64,000 bases of DNA. It comes from Bacteroidales bacterium (GTDB lineage Bacteria; Bacteroidota; Bacteroidia; Bacteroidales; TTA-H9). This document shows positions 35,220 to 44,407 of the stretch, one piece after another. The notes under the pieces were generated by a model. It saw only the letters and a program-made list of their open reading frames with translations. It had not been told where the DNA came from and made no database searches. The stretch spans positions 33,881 to 97,880 of the forward strand of contig JAQVCV010000007.1 in the NCBI GenBank assembly GCA_028689615.1, read 5' to 3'. The number at the start of each line of letters is the position of its first letter. Within the stretch, counting starts at the first letter, position 1. Both the position numbers and the translations under genes were made by a program.

Positions 35220-36017
35220 ATGAACAGGCAAACATCAAAAGAACTCTTTTTAAGGGTTTTGATTTTAAGTTTAGTGGCAGCTACAGTGTTAACAGCATGT
35301 GTACCTCAAAAGAAGATTCGTTACCTCCAATCATCTGCCGGGGCCGATTCGTCCCGAAGTTATGTGTTCACTCCTGCGCCTGATTACAGAATGCGAACAG
35401 GCGATAATTTGTACATCAAAGTTCAAAGCTTTGATGAAAAGACCTATCAGTTTTTTAACCCCGATGGAGGAACAGTGAATTCTAACGCCATGTACAACGA
35501 TGCAGGTATTTATCTTAATAGTTATCTGGTTGATTCAGATGGAAATATTAGTTTTCCATATATTGGGAAGGTCAACGTGCTTAACAAAACCACCGATGAT
35601 GTAAAGGCCACAATGCAGGGTATCATCGATCAGTATTTGAAGGAAACTACCCTTATCGTAAAAATGGTTAGTTTCAAAATCACCATCTTGGGTGAAGTGA
35701 AAACTCCGGGAAGTTACCCGATTTATCAGGACAAGATTAACATCTTTGAAGCAATTGCCAGGGCTGGCGATCTTTCTGATTTCGCGAATCGTTCCAAAAT
35801 TGTCCTGCTACGCAAAACTGCTGATGGGGTTCAAATGCATCGCCTCGATCTTACGTCTGACAAAATTCTAGAATCGCCGTATTTCCTGATGCAACCCAAC
35901 GATATACTTTACATCGAACCACTCAGGGGCAAACAGTTTGCGTTTTCTCAATTCCCCTACACAATTCTTTTCTCTGTCATAAGCAGTACTCTGTTGATTC
36001 TTAATTACTTCAAATAA
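35220..36017 (+). CDS. Polysaccharide export outer-membrane lipoprotein (Wza-like)
   Basis: A 265-residue lipoprotein with signal peptide and lipobox LTAC near residue 27-30. The Poly_export segment (DYRMRTGDNLYIKVQSFDE) is followed by an SLBB-type domain (TILGEVKTPGSYPIYQDKINIFEAIARAGDLS). A C-terminal hydrophobic segment (FPYTILFSVISSTLLILNYF) may be the outer-membrane helix found in Wza. It forms the outer-membrane exit for exopolysaccharide, working with Wzc. It is followed 11 bp later by the second Wzc gene. Confidence 0.88.
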   Translation: MNRQTSKELFLRVLILSLVAATVLTACVPQKKIRYLQSSAGADSSRSYVFTPAPDYRMRTGDNLYIKVQSFDEKTYQFFNPDGGTVNSNAMYNDAGIYLNSYLVDSDGNISFPYIGKVNVLNKTTDDVKATMQGIIDQYLKETTLIVKMVSFKITILGEVKTPGSYPIYQDKINIFEAIARAGDLSDFANRSKIVLLRKTADGVQMHRLDLTSDKILESPYFLMQPNDILYIEPLRGKQFAFSQFPYTILFSVISSTLLILNYFK

Positions 36018-36028
36018 GATTATTCCGC

Positions 36029-38524
36029 ATGAACAACGAGCTAAGAAATCAAATAGACGACTCTCGGGAAGAGTCGGTTGATATAAAACTGTTTCTCTTT
36101 AAGTTTTTACGCTATTGGTACTTTTTCGCCATTACCGTGTTTGTAGCCCTGGTGATAGCCTTCCTTTTTAATAAATACACCAAGCCTGTATATGAAGTGT
36201 CGAGTACGGTCTTGATTCAGGATGAAAAAAAGGGGGGAATGGCCGATGTGCAGTCGCTTATCGGAGTTGGTTTTGGAAACAGTCAACAAAATCTGCAAAA
36301 CGAGATAGGGATTCTCAATTCTAATTCCTTGGTGATTAGTGCGGTGAAGGCTCTAAATCAAAAGGTGAGTTATTATGCCGAGGATAATTTTATCACCACT
36401 GAATTGTATAAAACAAGTCCTTTGTCAGTTGTCATCGACACTACACATCCTCAGCCTGCAGGCGTTAAATTTTTTGTTACAATAAAAAACAACACAACAT
36501 TCGAGATAGAAGCCGACGGAGAAAATGCAAAGCTGTATGATTTCTCGGCTGGAAAATTTTTTACAGAGAACGACAAAGAGGTTGTTGTTGACAGAATAGA
36601 CCTGAAAAAGTCCTATTTGTTTGGCGACTGGATTGAATCGAAGTATTTACGTTTTAAGGTGCTGCTCAATTTTAATTTTGAGTCAGAAAAGCACCAGAAT
36701 AAAAAGCTCTACTTCACATTTAACGATCTGCAAAGTCAGGTTAAAGCTTTTAAAAATTATAAAATTGAACCAATCAATCGGGAAGCCTCTATTTTGGAAA
36801 TTAAGCTTAAAGGTAATTCTGTTGAGAAATCTGTTGATTTTTTGAATACACTTACTCAGGAATACCTGGCAAGGGGATTGAACAAGAAAAACCTGATTGC
36901 AACCAAAACCATTGAATTTATTGACAGGGAATTAATAGGAATTCGGGATAGCCTTTCGATGGCTGAATCGCAACTCGAGAACTTTCGTCGCGACAATCAG
37001 ATCATGCAGCTTGATTTTGAAGCCCAACAGGTTTTTCAATATATGAAAGATCTGGATAAGCAAAGGGCAGAATTGATGATGAAAGGAAAATATTACAATT
37101 ACCTTAAAAAATATATTGAAGAACGCAATGACGTTGACGATCTTTTGGTCCCTTCCAGCATGGGTGTTGAAGATCCTTTGTTATCTCAGTTATTAGCTGA
37201 TTTAACCAGGTTGCATGAAGAGAAGTCTGCATTACTACTCACCTCAACGGTAAAAAATCCGGCTATAGCTCAAATAGAATTAAAAATTAAAAATGCCAAG
37301 ATAAATCTTGTAGAAAACATCAACAACATTGTCAGTACTTCCAATATTGCGATTCATGATATCGAGGAACGGATTGCATCACAAAGTCGTCGCATATCCT
37401 CTCTTCCTGCTAGTCAAAGAAAACTTTTGGCATTTGAAAGGGAGTTTAATTTGAACAATAATCTTTTCACATTTTTGCTACAACGTAGGGCAGAAGCACA
37501 AATTACCAAAGCATCCAATCTGCCCGATAATGAAATCGTGGATATTGCAATCGCCGAGGGGAAAACACCAGTTTACCCGAAGAAAAGTCTGAATTATCTG
37601 ATAGCGCTGCTTCTAGGGCTAATTCTTCCCGCTGTATATATATATATGAGAGAGTTCTTTAACGATAAGATAATGAGCAGGTTAGATGTGGAGCGTTTTT
37701 CCAGAATACCAGTCGTCGGAGTCGTAATGCACAATACCAGGGAAACGAAATTGGTTGTAGCCGAATCGCCAAAATCATCTATAGCAGAATCATTCAGATC
37801 GATTCGAACAAATTTAATGGCAATTAAATCTGGCGGTAATCAAACAATTCTGGTTACCAGCGATATGGTGGGTGCAGGAAAGACTTTTATCTCGTTAAAC
37901 CTGGCAACAATTTATGCATTAAATGGTCGCAAAACCCTTCTGATTGGATTCGATTTGAGGAAGCCAAAAATTTTCCAGGAGTTTGGCTTGTCCAATACTG
38001 AGGGGGTAAGCAGTTATCTGATTGGGAAGAGTGCGTTAAGCAAAATCATTCAAAAAAGCAGTGTAGAGAACCTTGATGTGCTTCTTGCCGGGCCAGTACC
38101 TCCCAATCCCGCAGAGTTAATCTCTTCAAAGCGTGCTGATGAACTGTTTTTCGAATTGAAAAAATTGTATGATTTTATTATTATCGACACTCCCCCTATT
38201 GGTCTTGTAACAGATGCCATGCTATTGATGAGTTATTCTGATCAAAATGTGTATGTTGTCCGTCAAGGATATACGAATAAGAAAATTTTTGGGATGGTTA
38301 CAAAAGATTTAGAAAGTCGTAAGGAGAACAATTTTTATTTGCTAATTAACGATGTCAAAGTGAGTCGTGATGGATATGGCTATGGCTATGGGTACGGATA
38401 TGGCTATGGTTACGGCTATGGTTACGGCTACGGTTATGGCTACGGCTATGGCTACGGCTATTATTCTGATGAAAATACTCCTGTAAAAGAATCCCTCTTT
38501 AGCAAGATCTTCAAAAAGTCGTGA
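36029..38524 (+). CDS. Wzc-type polysaccharide co-polymerase/tyrosine kinase (copy 2)
   Basis: An 831-residue paralog of the protein at 32282, colinear along its length. It has TM1 near residues 28-48, the same LAFEREFNLNNNLFTF segment near 480, TM2 near 530, Walker A GAGKT, and IIIDTPPIGL as Walker B. The tail is a run of about fifteen Gly-Tyr pairs encoded by a hexanucleotide repeat near 38370-38465, presumably the autophosphorylation cluster of BY-kinases. It is translated with Wza (11 bp gap). Confidence 0.9.
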   Translation: MNNELRNQIDDSREESVDIKLFLFKFLRYWYFFAITVFVALVIAFLFNKYTKPVYEVSSTVLIQDEKKGGMADVQSLIGVGFGNSQQNLQNEIGILNSNSLVISAVKALNQKVSYYAEDNFITTELYKTSPLSVVIDTTHPQPAGVKFFVTIKNNTTFEIEADGENAKLYDFSAGKFFTENDKEVVVDRIDLKKSYLFGDWIESKYLRFKVLLNFNFESEKHQNKKLYFTFNDLQSQVKAFKNYKIEPINREASILEIKLKGNSVEKSVDFLNTLTQEYLARGLNKKNLIATKTIEFIDRELIGIRDSLSMAESQLENFRRDNQIMQLDFEAQQVFQYMKDLDKQRAELMMKGKYYNYLKKYIEERNDVDDLLVPSSMGVEDPLLSQLLADLTRLHEEKSALLLTSTVKNPAIAQIELKIKNAKINLVENINNIVSTSNIAIHDIEERIASQSRRISSLPASQRKLLAFEREFNLNNNLFTFLLQRRAEAQITKASNLPDNEIVDIAIAEGKTPVYPKKSLNYLIALLLGLILPAVYIYMREFFNDKIMSRLDVERFSRIPVVGVVMHNTRETKLVVAESPKSSIAESFRSIRTNLMAIKSGGNQTILVTSDMVGAGKTFISLNLATIYALNGRKTLLIGFDLRKPKIFQEFGLSNTEGVSSYLIGKSALSKIIQKSSVENLDVLLAGPVPPNPAELISSKRADELFFELKKLYDFIIIDTPPIGLVTDAMLLMSYSDQNVYVVRQGYTNKKIFGMVTKDLESRKENNFYLLINDVKVSRDGYGYGYGYGYGYGYGYGYGYGYGYGYGYGYYSDENTPVKESLFSKIFKKS
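38370..38465 (+). repeat. Hexanucleotide repeat encoding the Gly-Tyr tail of Wzc copy 2
   Basis: About sixteen GGNTAY units in a row, coding for alternating Gly-Tyr. Synonymous variation (GGC/GGT/GGG/GGA, TAT/TAC) shows it is not a fresh expansion. Length change by six bases would stay in frame. Confidence 0.8.
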
Positions 38525-38560
38525 CGACTTATTTTTTGTTTTTAGTTATAATTATTTATT

Positions 38561-39466
38561 GTGAGCAATTTTAATCTGACTCATCTGCAAGAACTCGAAG
38601 CAGAGTCAATTTACATACTACGTGAAGTGGCCGCTCAATTTGAGCGGCCAGTTCTGTTGTTTTCTGGTGGCAAGGATTCTATCGTTTTAGTTCATCTATC
38701 CCTTAAAGCTTTTTGGCCTGCCCCGGTTCCTTTTCCTCTTTTACACATCGATACTGGCCATAATTTTCCTGAAACGCTTGAATACCGTGATAAACTTGTA
38801 CGCCAAACCGGCACAACTTTAATCGTGGGATCGGTGGAGGAAAGCATCAGGCAGGGTAGGGTGGTTGACGAAAAGGGGGTTAATGCCAGTCGCAATGTTT
38901 TGCAAACTACAACCCTTCTTGATGCCATTGCTGCACACAAGTTCGACGCTGCCATCGGAGGCGCAAGGAGGGATGAGGAGAAGGCTCGGGCCAAAGAGCG
39001 GTTTTTTTCGCATCGCGATGAATTTGGGCAGTGGGATCCTAAAAATCAACGCCCCGAGCTGTGGAATATCTTTAACGGGCGAAAACGCCTCGGGGAGCAT
39101 TTCAGGGTTTTTCCCATAAGCAATTGGACCGAAATGGATGTTTGGCAATATATTTTATTAGAAAAAATAGAAATGCCAAGTCTTTATTTTACGCACCGCC
39201 GACTGGTTTTTCAACGCGATGGCGTCTGGCTTGCCGATGCTCCTTTCATGGCTAAATTTCCAGATGAGAAAGTGGTAGAGATGGACGTGCGATGCCGCAC
39301 AATTGGAGATGTTACTTGCACTGGCGTTACCCTGAGCCATGCCAATTCGGTGGAAGATATTGTGAATGAAATTGCTGCCACAAGAATCACCGAAAGGGGT
39401 GGCCGCTACGACGACAGGCGCTCTGATGCTGCCATGGAAGATAGAAAACGGGAGGGCTATTTTTAA
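38561..39466 (+). CDS. cysD: Sulfate adenylyltransferase subunit 2
   Basis: A 301-residue PP-loop protein forming APS from sulfate and ATP with CysN. The PP-loop SGGKDS lies near residue 36; LLHIDTGHNFPETLEYRD, GGARRDEEKARAKER and FPISNWTEMDVWQYI are typical CysD segments. The start is GTG at 38561; no in-frame ATG lies close enough upstream. It follows wzc2 by 36 bp and precedes cysN by 14 bp. Confidence 0.95.
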   Translation: MSNFNLTHLQELEAESIYILREVAAQFERPVLLFSGGKDSIVLVHLSLKAFWPAPVPFPLLHIDTGHNFPETLEYRDKLVRQTGTTLIVGSVEESIRQGRVVDEKGVNASRNVLQTTTLLDAIAAHKFDAAIGGARRDEEKARAKERFFSHRDEFGQWDPKNQRPELWNIFNGRKRLGEHFRVFPISNWTEMDVWQYILLEKIEMPSLYFTHRRLVFQRDGVWLADAPFMAKFPDEKVVEMDVRCRTIGDVTCTGVTLSHANSVEDIVNEIAATRITERGGRYDDRRSDAAMEDRKREGYF

Positions 39467-39480
39467 TATTATCGTTGAGT

Positions 39481-40761
39481 ATGTCTATGAATCAAAATCC
39501 TACAGAGGGTTATTTGGATATGGAGTTGCTGCGGTTTACCACGGCAGGTAGTGTTGATGATGGAAAAAGTACCCTCATTGGCAGATTGTTGTATGATAGC
39601 AAAGCCATTTTCGAAGATCAGATGGAGGCCGTGAAGGATTACAGCCTTCGCCGTGGGCGCACCGAAATCGATCTTTCGCTTTTTACCGATGGCCTTCGCT
39701 CCGAACGAGAACAAGGTATCACAATTGATGTTGCCTACAGGTATTTCGCAACTCCCAAACGCAAGTTTATTATTGCTGATACCCCGGGGCATATTCAATA
39801 TACCCGCAACATGGTAACGGGTGCTTCCACCGCAAATGCTGCCATTATTCTTATCGATGCCCGCAACGGAATTACCGAACAAACCCGCAGGCATTGCTTT
39901 ATCGCTTCGCTGCTTCGCATCCCCAATCTGATTGTGTGTGTTAATAAGATGGATCTGGTAGATTACGATGCCTCCATTTACAACAGAATCCTTTTCGAAT
40001 TTAAATCGTTGGAGTCGAAGTTGAACTTCAACGAAATTAAGTTCGTCCCAATAAGTGCCCTTAATGGCGACAACGTTGTGCAGAAGTCTGCAAAAATGCC
40101 CTGGTACACTGGCATTACCTTGCTTGAGGTTTTAGAAACCACGGATATTCAGACTGGGAATAACTTTACCGATGGCAGATTTCCTGTTCAGTATGTTATC
40201 AGGCCTCACCATACCAATTACCACGATTACAGGGGCTATGCCGGGCGTATTGAGGGCGGGATTTTTCATCCCGGCGATCAGGTGGTGGTGCTTCCATCAG
40301 GTTTTCGTTCGGTTGTTGAATCCATTGATCAGTACAAGAGCTCGGTTACGGAAGCTTTCCCCCCGATGTCTGTCACCATGCGTCTTGCCGATGATCTGGA
40401 TATCAGCCGTGGCGATATGATAGTAAAAGCCGACAGCATGCCCGACGTGGGTCAGGACATCAATGCTATGGTTTGCTGGATGAATCCCAGTCCGATGCGC
40501 CTGGGTGGTTCCTACATTCTTCGACAAACTACCCGCGAAGTAAAATGCATTCTGCGGGATTCAGCAAGCAGAGTTGATGTGAACACACTTGAGGAGACCG
40601 ACTCGCACGAAGCTTTGTCGATGAACGAAATAGGAAGGGTTAACATCAAAACCGCCAAGCCGTTGGTGTTTGACACTTACCAGAGAAATCGTCGGACGGG
40701 CAGTCTTATTTTGATAGATGAAGCTACCAACGAAACTGTTGGTGTAGGAATGATAGTGTGA
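39481..40761 (+). CDS. cysN: Sulfate adenylyltransferase GTPase subunit 1
   Basis: A 426-residue elongation-factor-like GTPase that drives APS synthesis with CysD. G1 GSVDDGKST, G3 DTPGH and G4 NKMD are present. A TTG six bases upstream could also start the frame; ATG at 39481 is preferred. There is no CysC (APS kinase) domain fused at the C-terminus, and no cysC, cysH or sulfotransferase gene is seen nearby. Confidence 0.94.
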   Translation: MSMNQNPTEGYLDMELLRFTTAGSVDDGKSTLIGRLLYDSKAIFEDQMEAVKDYSLRRGRTEIDLSLFTDGLRSEREQGITIDVAYRYFATPKRKFIIADTPGHIQYTRNMVTGASTANAAIILIDARNGITEQTRRHCFIASLLRIPNLIVCVNKMDLVDYDASIYNRILFEFKSLESKLNFNEIKFVPISALNGDNVVQKSAKMPWYTGITLLEVLETTDIQTGNNFTDGRFPVQYVIRPHHTNYHDYRGYAGRIEGGIFHPGDQVVVLPSGFRSVVESIDQYKSSVTEAFPPMSVTMRLADDLDISRGDMIVKADSMPDVGQDINAMVCWMNPSPMRLGGSYILRQTTREVKCILRDSASRVDVNTLEETDSHEALSMNEIGRVNIKTAKPLVFDTYQRNRRTGSLILIDEATNETVGVGMIV

Positions 40762-40785
40762 CGAATTACAGATTAATTGTTGCAG

Positions 40786-41289
40786 ATGCAAATTGCCATT
40801 CAGGTTTTTAAGTTGTTGGTGTTGGTTGCTGTGCAGATTCTGGTGTTGAACAACATCTATTTCTGGCAGTTAATCAATCCGTTGGTTTACATCTATTTTA
40901 TCATAAAGTTGCCTTATCAAACACCCCGTTGGGCATTGTTGGTTTGGGCCTTTGTTCTTGGGTTTTCTATCGATGTTTTTTGTGGCACCCCGGGAATGAA
41001 CGCAGCCGCTACTTTGGCCGCAGCATTCGTTCGCCCGGTTTTTACCGGCTTTGCATCCGGTCGTCGCGATTATGAAGGGGATGCAGCACCTTCGGCCCGC
41101 CAAGATGGATCTGTATGGTATTCTTTTGTCCTGACTTTTACAGCAGTTCACCATCTAACCCTTTATTTTCTCGAAGATTTTGGAAATGGTCAATGGGGTA
41201 TTGTTCTGATGCGAACAGCTTCCAATACTGTTGTGACCGTTTTTTTTATAACCCTGATCGATTATTTGTTCGCTAAACCAAAGGATTAA
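40786..41289 (+). CDS. MreD-like rod shape protein
   Basis: A 167-residue membrane protein with about five hydrophobic segments. FKLLVLVAVQILVLNNIYFW and GFSIDVFCGTPGMNAAATLAAAFVRP resemble Bacteroidota MreD, an inner-membrane part of the elongasome. mreB and mreC are not adjacent, so the assignment rests on the protein alone. The frame can also open at TTG 40777, but ATG 40786 is preferred. It ends at a shared terminator with gldH. Confidence 0.6.
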   Translation: MQIAIQVFKLLVLVAVQILVLNNIYFWQLINPLVYIYFIIKLPYQTPRWALLVWAFVLGFSIDVFCGTPGMNAAATLAAAFVRPVFTGFASGRRDYEGDAAPSARQDGSVWYSFVLTFTAVHHLTLYFLEDFGNGQWGIVLMRTASNTVVTVFFITLIDYLFAKPKD

Positions 41290-41290
41290 A

Positions 41291-41314
41291 AGGGGCTTGC
41301 TTGAGCCCCGTTTT
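41291..41314 (+). terminator. Bidirectional terminator between mreD-like and gldH-like genes
   Basis: GGGGCT (41292-41297), loop and AGCCCC (41304-41309) followed by GTTTT; on the minus strand the stem is followed by TTTTAAT. It separates two convergent genes. Confidence 0.75.
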
Positions 41315-41317
41315 CGA

Positions 41318-41818
41318 TTATTCTCCCTGTTTGTCGGTTGCTTCGCGGTCAGAGGTAGGTAGAGCCTCGAAGGATATGCTCTCGATTCCCGGGTTGTCGT
41401 ACTTCCCGGTTTTGTTGTCAATCAAGATTTTATAAACGCCAGGCACCGTGAATTCATATGCTTTTCTGAAACAATAAGTGTAGTTCCAGCTTGCAGCACC
41501 GGTAAGCTCTCCTCGTGGCGTATCGTCAGGATTGCGCAACCAGATTGTTTTTTCTATCACACTTTCCGAACCGTCGGGCGATTGAATCAGGATTGTGACT
41601 GGAAGTGAGCGAGATTGATACAATGAATTAAATCGCACGATCAGATTTAAATCACGTGGTTTTTCATTTTCCTGACCATCGATGTTGTATCTTACCGTAT
41701 CGAATTTTTGCCAATTTTCCGTCACAAAAGTACGCTCCTGCCTGATTTGGCGCGGTTTGTTGCAACCCGCCATAAGAAACAAGGCTATACCTGCTAAAAG
41801 AATCAGATAGTTCTTCAT
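41318..41818 (-). CDS. Gliding-motility lipoprotein GldH-like
   Basis: A 166-residue lipoprotein: signal peptide and lipobox LFLMAGC at the N-terminus, then a soluble beta-rich domain with NLIVRFNSLYQSRSLPV and FTVPGVYKILIDNKTG. These features match GldH, which is conserved across Bacteroidota even in non-gliding species. I chose ATG 41818 (MKNYLILLAG) over 41833. No other gld gene is present, so a role in motility cannot be claimed. Confidence 0.66.
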   Translation of the reverse strand: MKNYLILLAGIALFLMAGCNKPRQIRQERTFVTENWQKFDTVRYNIDGQENEKPRDLNLIVRFNSLYQSRSLPVTILIQSPDGSESVIEKTIWLRNPDDTPRGELTGAASWNYTYCFRKAYEFTVPGVYKILIDNKTGKYDNPGIESISFEALPTSDREATDKQGE

Positions 41819-41940
41819 ATATTTTTTTTGCAAAAATAATCATTCTGCAAGAAACCTGTCTAATAAAGGGAGGTAAATGACCAGCGTTTATTTAAACCGA
41901 ATCTAAATTTTTAAATTTTGGTATCCTTTTGCTTAAATAA

Positions 41941-41971
41941 TTGTTCATAGTCGCAGAAGTTTCTACATTTA
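41941..41971 (+). promoter_or_regulatory. Promoter of the Fe-S/NrfD/cytochrome c operon
   Basis: TTG (41941-41943), a 20-base spacer and TACATTTA (41964-41971), one base off the -7 consensus. The leader to the ATG at 41998 is about 22 bases. Confidence 0.5.
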
Positions 41972-41997
41972 CGATTCAAATTTGACTTATACCTGAT

Positions 41998-43002
41998 ATG
42001 GAAGAAACTAATAATCTGTCGGGAAAGCCTCAAAAGGAGGATCAAAATGCCCGACGCCAATTTTTAAAAAAATTGGGTTTGGTGGTAGGTGCCGGTGCAG
42101 CAGTTACCGCCGGTGCAGTATATATGGGCTACGATCATGAAAACAAGAAAAACCCTGAGGGGAAAAAGATTCGGGTCCTTACAGCCGATGGGCAGCTAAT
42201 GGAAGTTAGCGAAGCAGAACTGTTGCAGGCTGAAAACAGTGTTGAAACCGAAGAAACGGAACTTCAGCGTCGTGGCCGTGAAGGAATCCCCGGGAAACAC
42301 TGGGTTATGGTGATTGATCTGTCGAAATGCCGTAATGCCCGTATGTGCATGGCCGCTTGTCAGGGAGCTCATCATCTGCGTCCCGAGCAGCACCATATCA
42401 ACGTGCTGCGCATGCAGGATGCAGAGCATACCGAGCCTTATTTCATGCCCAAGCCCTGCTACCACTGCGACAACCCTCCTTGCACCAAAGTGTGCCCGGT
42501 TGATGCTACCTTTAAGCGGCAGGACGGCATAGTGTTAATTGATAATCAGCGCTGTATTGGCTGTCGCTTCTGTATCGCCGCCTGTCCCTATTCTGCCCGT
42601 ATATTCCATTGGATCGAACCGCTGAAATCGGAAGAGGACAAAGACCTGCCTTACGATGTGGAGCTGAATGTGCCTCAACGTAAAGGTACGATCTCCAAAT
42701 GTCTTTTTAGTGCCGATTGCCTGCGCGATGGGGAGTTGCCATATTGCGTAAGGGCTTGTCCGAATGGTGTGTATTATTTTGGCGACCTGAACGAAGATGT
42801 CGTTACCAATGGAACTACTCGCGAAACTGTACGGTTTAGTGAACTGATTCGCAAAAATGGCGGCTACACCGTTCTTGAGGAACTTGGCACCAAACCTCAG
42901 GTTTACTATCTGCCTCCAAAAAACCGCTTGTTCCCCTATCAATATGAAGGTAAAACAACTCTCGATCCCGATGACAGCCGCATCGGAGGAGGAAGAGGCT
43001 AA
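41998..43002 (+). CDS. Tat-exported ferredoxin-type subunit (4 x Fe-S), DmsB/HybA-like
   Basis: A 334-residue iron-sulfur protein. A twin-arginine signal (ARRQFLKKLGLVVGAGA, residues 18-35) points to export by Tat. Four cluster motifs follow: Cys111-x2-Ala114-x2-Cys117-x3-Cys121, Cys154/157/162/166, Cys186/189/192/196, and Cys235-x2-Ser238 with Cys241/250/254. The first lacks the second Cys and the fourth has Ser in that place, so at least one may be [3Fe-4S]. It would relay electrons between the NrfD-like quinol protein and cytochrome c. The ORF is followed 46 bp later by the NrfD-like gene. Confidence 0.85.
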   Translation: MEETNNLSGKPQKEDQNARRQFLKKLGLVVGAGAAVTAGAVYMGYDHENKKNPEGKKIRVLTADGQLMEVSEAELLQAENSVETEETELQRRGREGIPGKHWVMVIDLSKCRNARMCMAACQGAHHLRPEQHHINVLRMQDAEHTEPYFMPKPCYHCDNPPCTKVCPVDATFKRQDGIVLIDNQRCIGCRFCIAACPYSARIFHWIEPLKSEEDKDLPYDVELNVPQRKGTISKCLFSADCLRDGELPYCVRACPNGVYYFGDLNEDVVTNGTTRETVRFSELIRKNGGYTVLEELGTKPQVYYLPPKNRLFPYQYEGKTTLDPDDSRIGGGRG

Positions 43003-43048
43003 TTATCAGTTATTCTTGTTTGCAACTATTCACTGAAATATATCTGTT

Positions 43049-44392
43049 ATGTCGGTCAATAAGTTATCACCCGAAGAGAGCCGCTCGGTGCTCAATAAAA
43101 TCGAAACGGATTTGCTTAGACCTTTAACTCACCACAAGGGATTTGAGCTTTGGATTCTGTTTCTGGCCCTCGTTTTCATCGTGGGGGGATATGCCTACTT
43201 CATCCAGTTGCGCGACGGACTTGGCGTTACCGCCATGCGCGACTACACTTCATGGGGAATGTATATCGGGAATTTCGTGTTTTTTGTTGCCACCAGCCTC
43301 ATTGGTATGTTCATCAGTTCGGTGTTGGGGTTGCTGAAGATCAAATGGATTACTCCCATCAGCCGGATTGCAGAAATGATCGCTCTGGCTTTCGCCATGT
43401 GGGCCGGAATCGTGATTGTGATTGATATGGGGCGCCCTGACAGGCTCCTCAATGTTTTTCTTCACGGACGCTTTCAATCACCGATAGTTTGGGACGTGAC
43501 AGTAGTGACTACCTACGTGGCCATTAGCACCTTGCTTTTATTGCTGCCGCTTATTCCCGATGCTGCCATCGTTAGGCGTCGCCTTCCCGATCTTCCCAAA
43601 TGGCAAATGAAAATTTACGATTTGCTGCACCTGGGTTGGGAGGCCCGTCCTGATCAATACCAAACCATCCGTCGCTCGATGCGAATACTTGCCATTCTCA
43701 TCATCCCTGTCGCTCTTTCAATTCACACGGTTACCTCCTGGCTTTTTGCCGCAACCTTACGTGCAGGCTGGGACTCTACCATTTTTGGCCCCTACTTCGT
43801 AAGTGGAGCATTTGTTGCAGGTGCTGCCGCAGTTATTATTGCGATGTATTTTTTTCGCTACAATTATAAATTAGGCGATTATATCACCGATTTTCATTTC
43901 AACCGCATGGGGCAGGTCCTGGTTTTGGTGTCGGCAGTTTACATCTATTTCAACCTAAACGAGTATTTCGTCCCGGCCTACAAGATGCGCACTGCCGAGC
44001 AGCTGCACCTTCACGAGATGTTTCAGGGGCATTGGGCTTTTCTGTTCTGGTTTACTCAGATTGGTTGTTTGGCTATTCCAACACTTCTTCTGATTTTTAA
44101 GAGAATGCGTAAGCCTGGCATCATGCTCTGGCTCTCTGTTTTGGTGCTCATTGGGGCCTGGTTTAAACGGTTGTTGATTGTGGTACCTGTGCAGCAACAC
44201 CCCTACCTGCCTATCCAAAATGTGCCCGAAAGCTTTCATCATTACGTTCCAACCGGAATCGAGATAATGCTAACCTTCCTGCCCATTGCTGGCGTGTTGC
44301 TTATCATTACCATCATCGCCAAACTTTTTCCGGTGATGCCTGTTTGGGAGATAGCCCACGAAAAGGGCGTTGATGAATCTATGATTAAATAA
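43049..44392 (+). CDS. NrfD/PsrC-like quinol-binding membrane subunit
   Basis: A 447-residue integral membrane protein with about ten hydrophobic segments, matching the NrfD/PsrC/ActC family that exchanges electrons with menaquinol without heme. The N-terminus HHKGFELWILFLALVFIVGGYAYF, then YTSWGMYIGNFVFFVATSLIGMF are typical. It sits between the Fe-S subunit and the cytochrome c gene (15 bp), suggesting a quinol:cytochrome c oxidoreductase. No large molybdopterin subunit is present. Confidence 0.87.
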   Translation: MSVNKLSPEESRSVLNKIETDLLRPLTHHKGFELWILFLALVFIVGGYAYFIQLRDGLGVTAMRDYTSWGMYIGNFVFFVATSLIGMFISSVLGLLKIKWITPISRIAEMIALAFAMWAGIVIVIDMGRPDRLLNVFLHGRFQSPIVWDVTVVTTYVAISTLLLLLPLIPDAAIVRRRLPDLPKWQMKIYDLLHLGWEARPDQYQTIRRSMRILAILIIPVALSIHTVTSWLFAATLRAGWDSTIFGPYFVSGAFVAGAAAVIIAMYFFRYNYKLGDYITDFHFNRMGQVLVLVSAVYIYFNLNEYFVPAYKMRTAEQLHLHEMFQGHWAFLFWFTQIGCLAIPTLLLIFKRMRKPGIMLWLSVLVLIGAWFKRLLIVVPVQQHPYLPIQNVPESFHHYVPTGIEIMLTFLPIAGVLLIITIIAKLFPVMPVWEIAHEKGVDESMIK

Positions 44393-44407
44393 ACAATCCC
44401 CGCGAAG

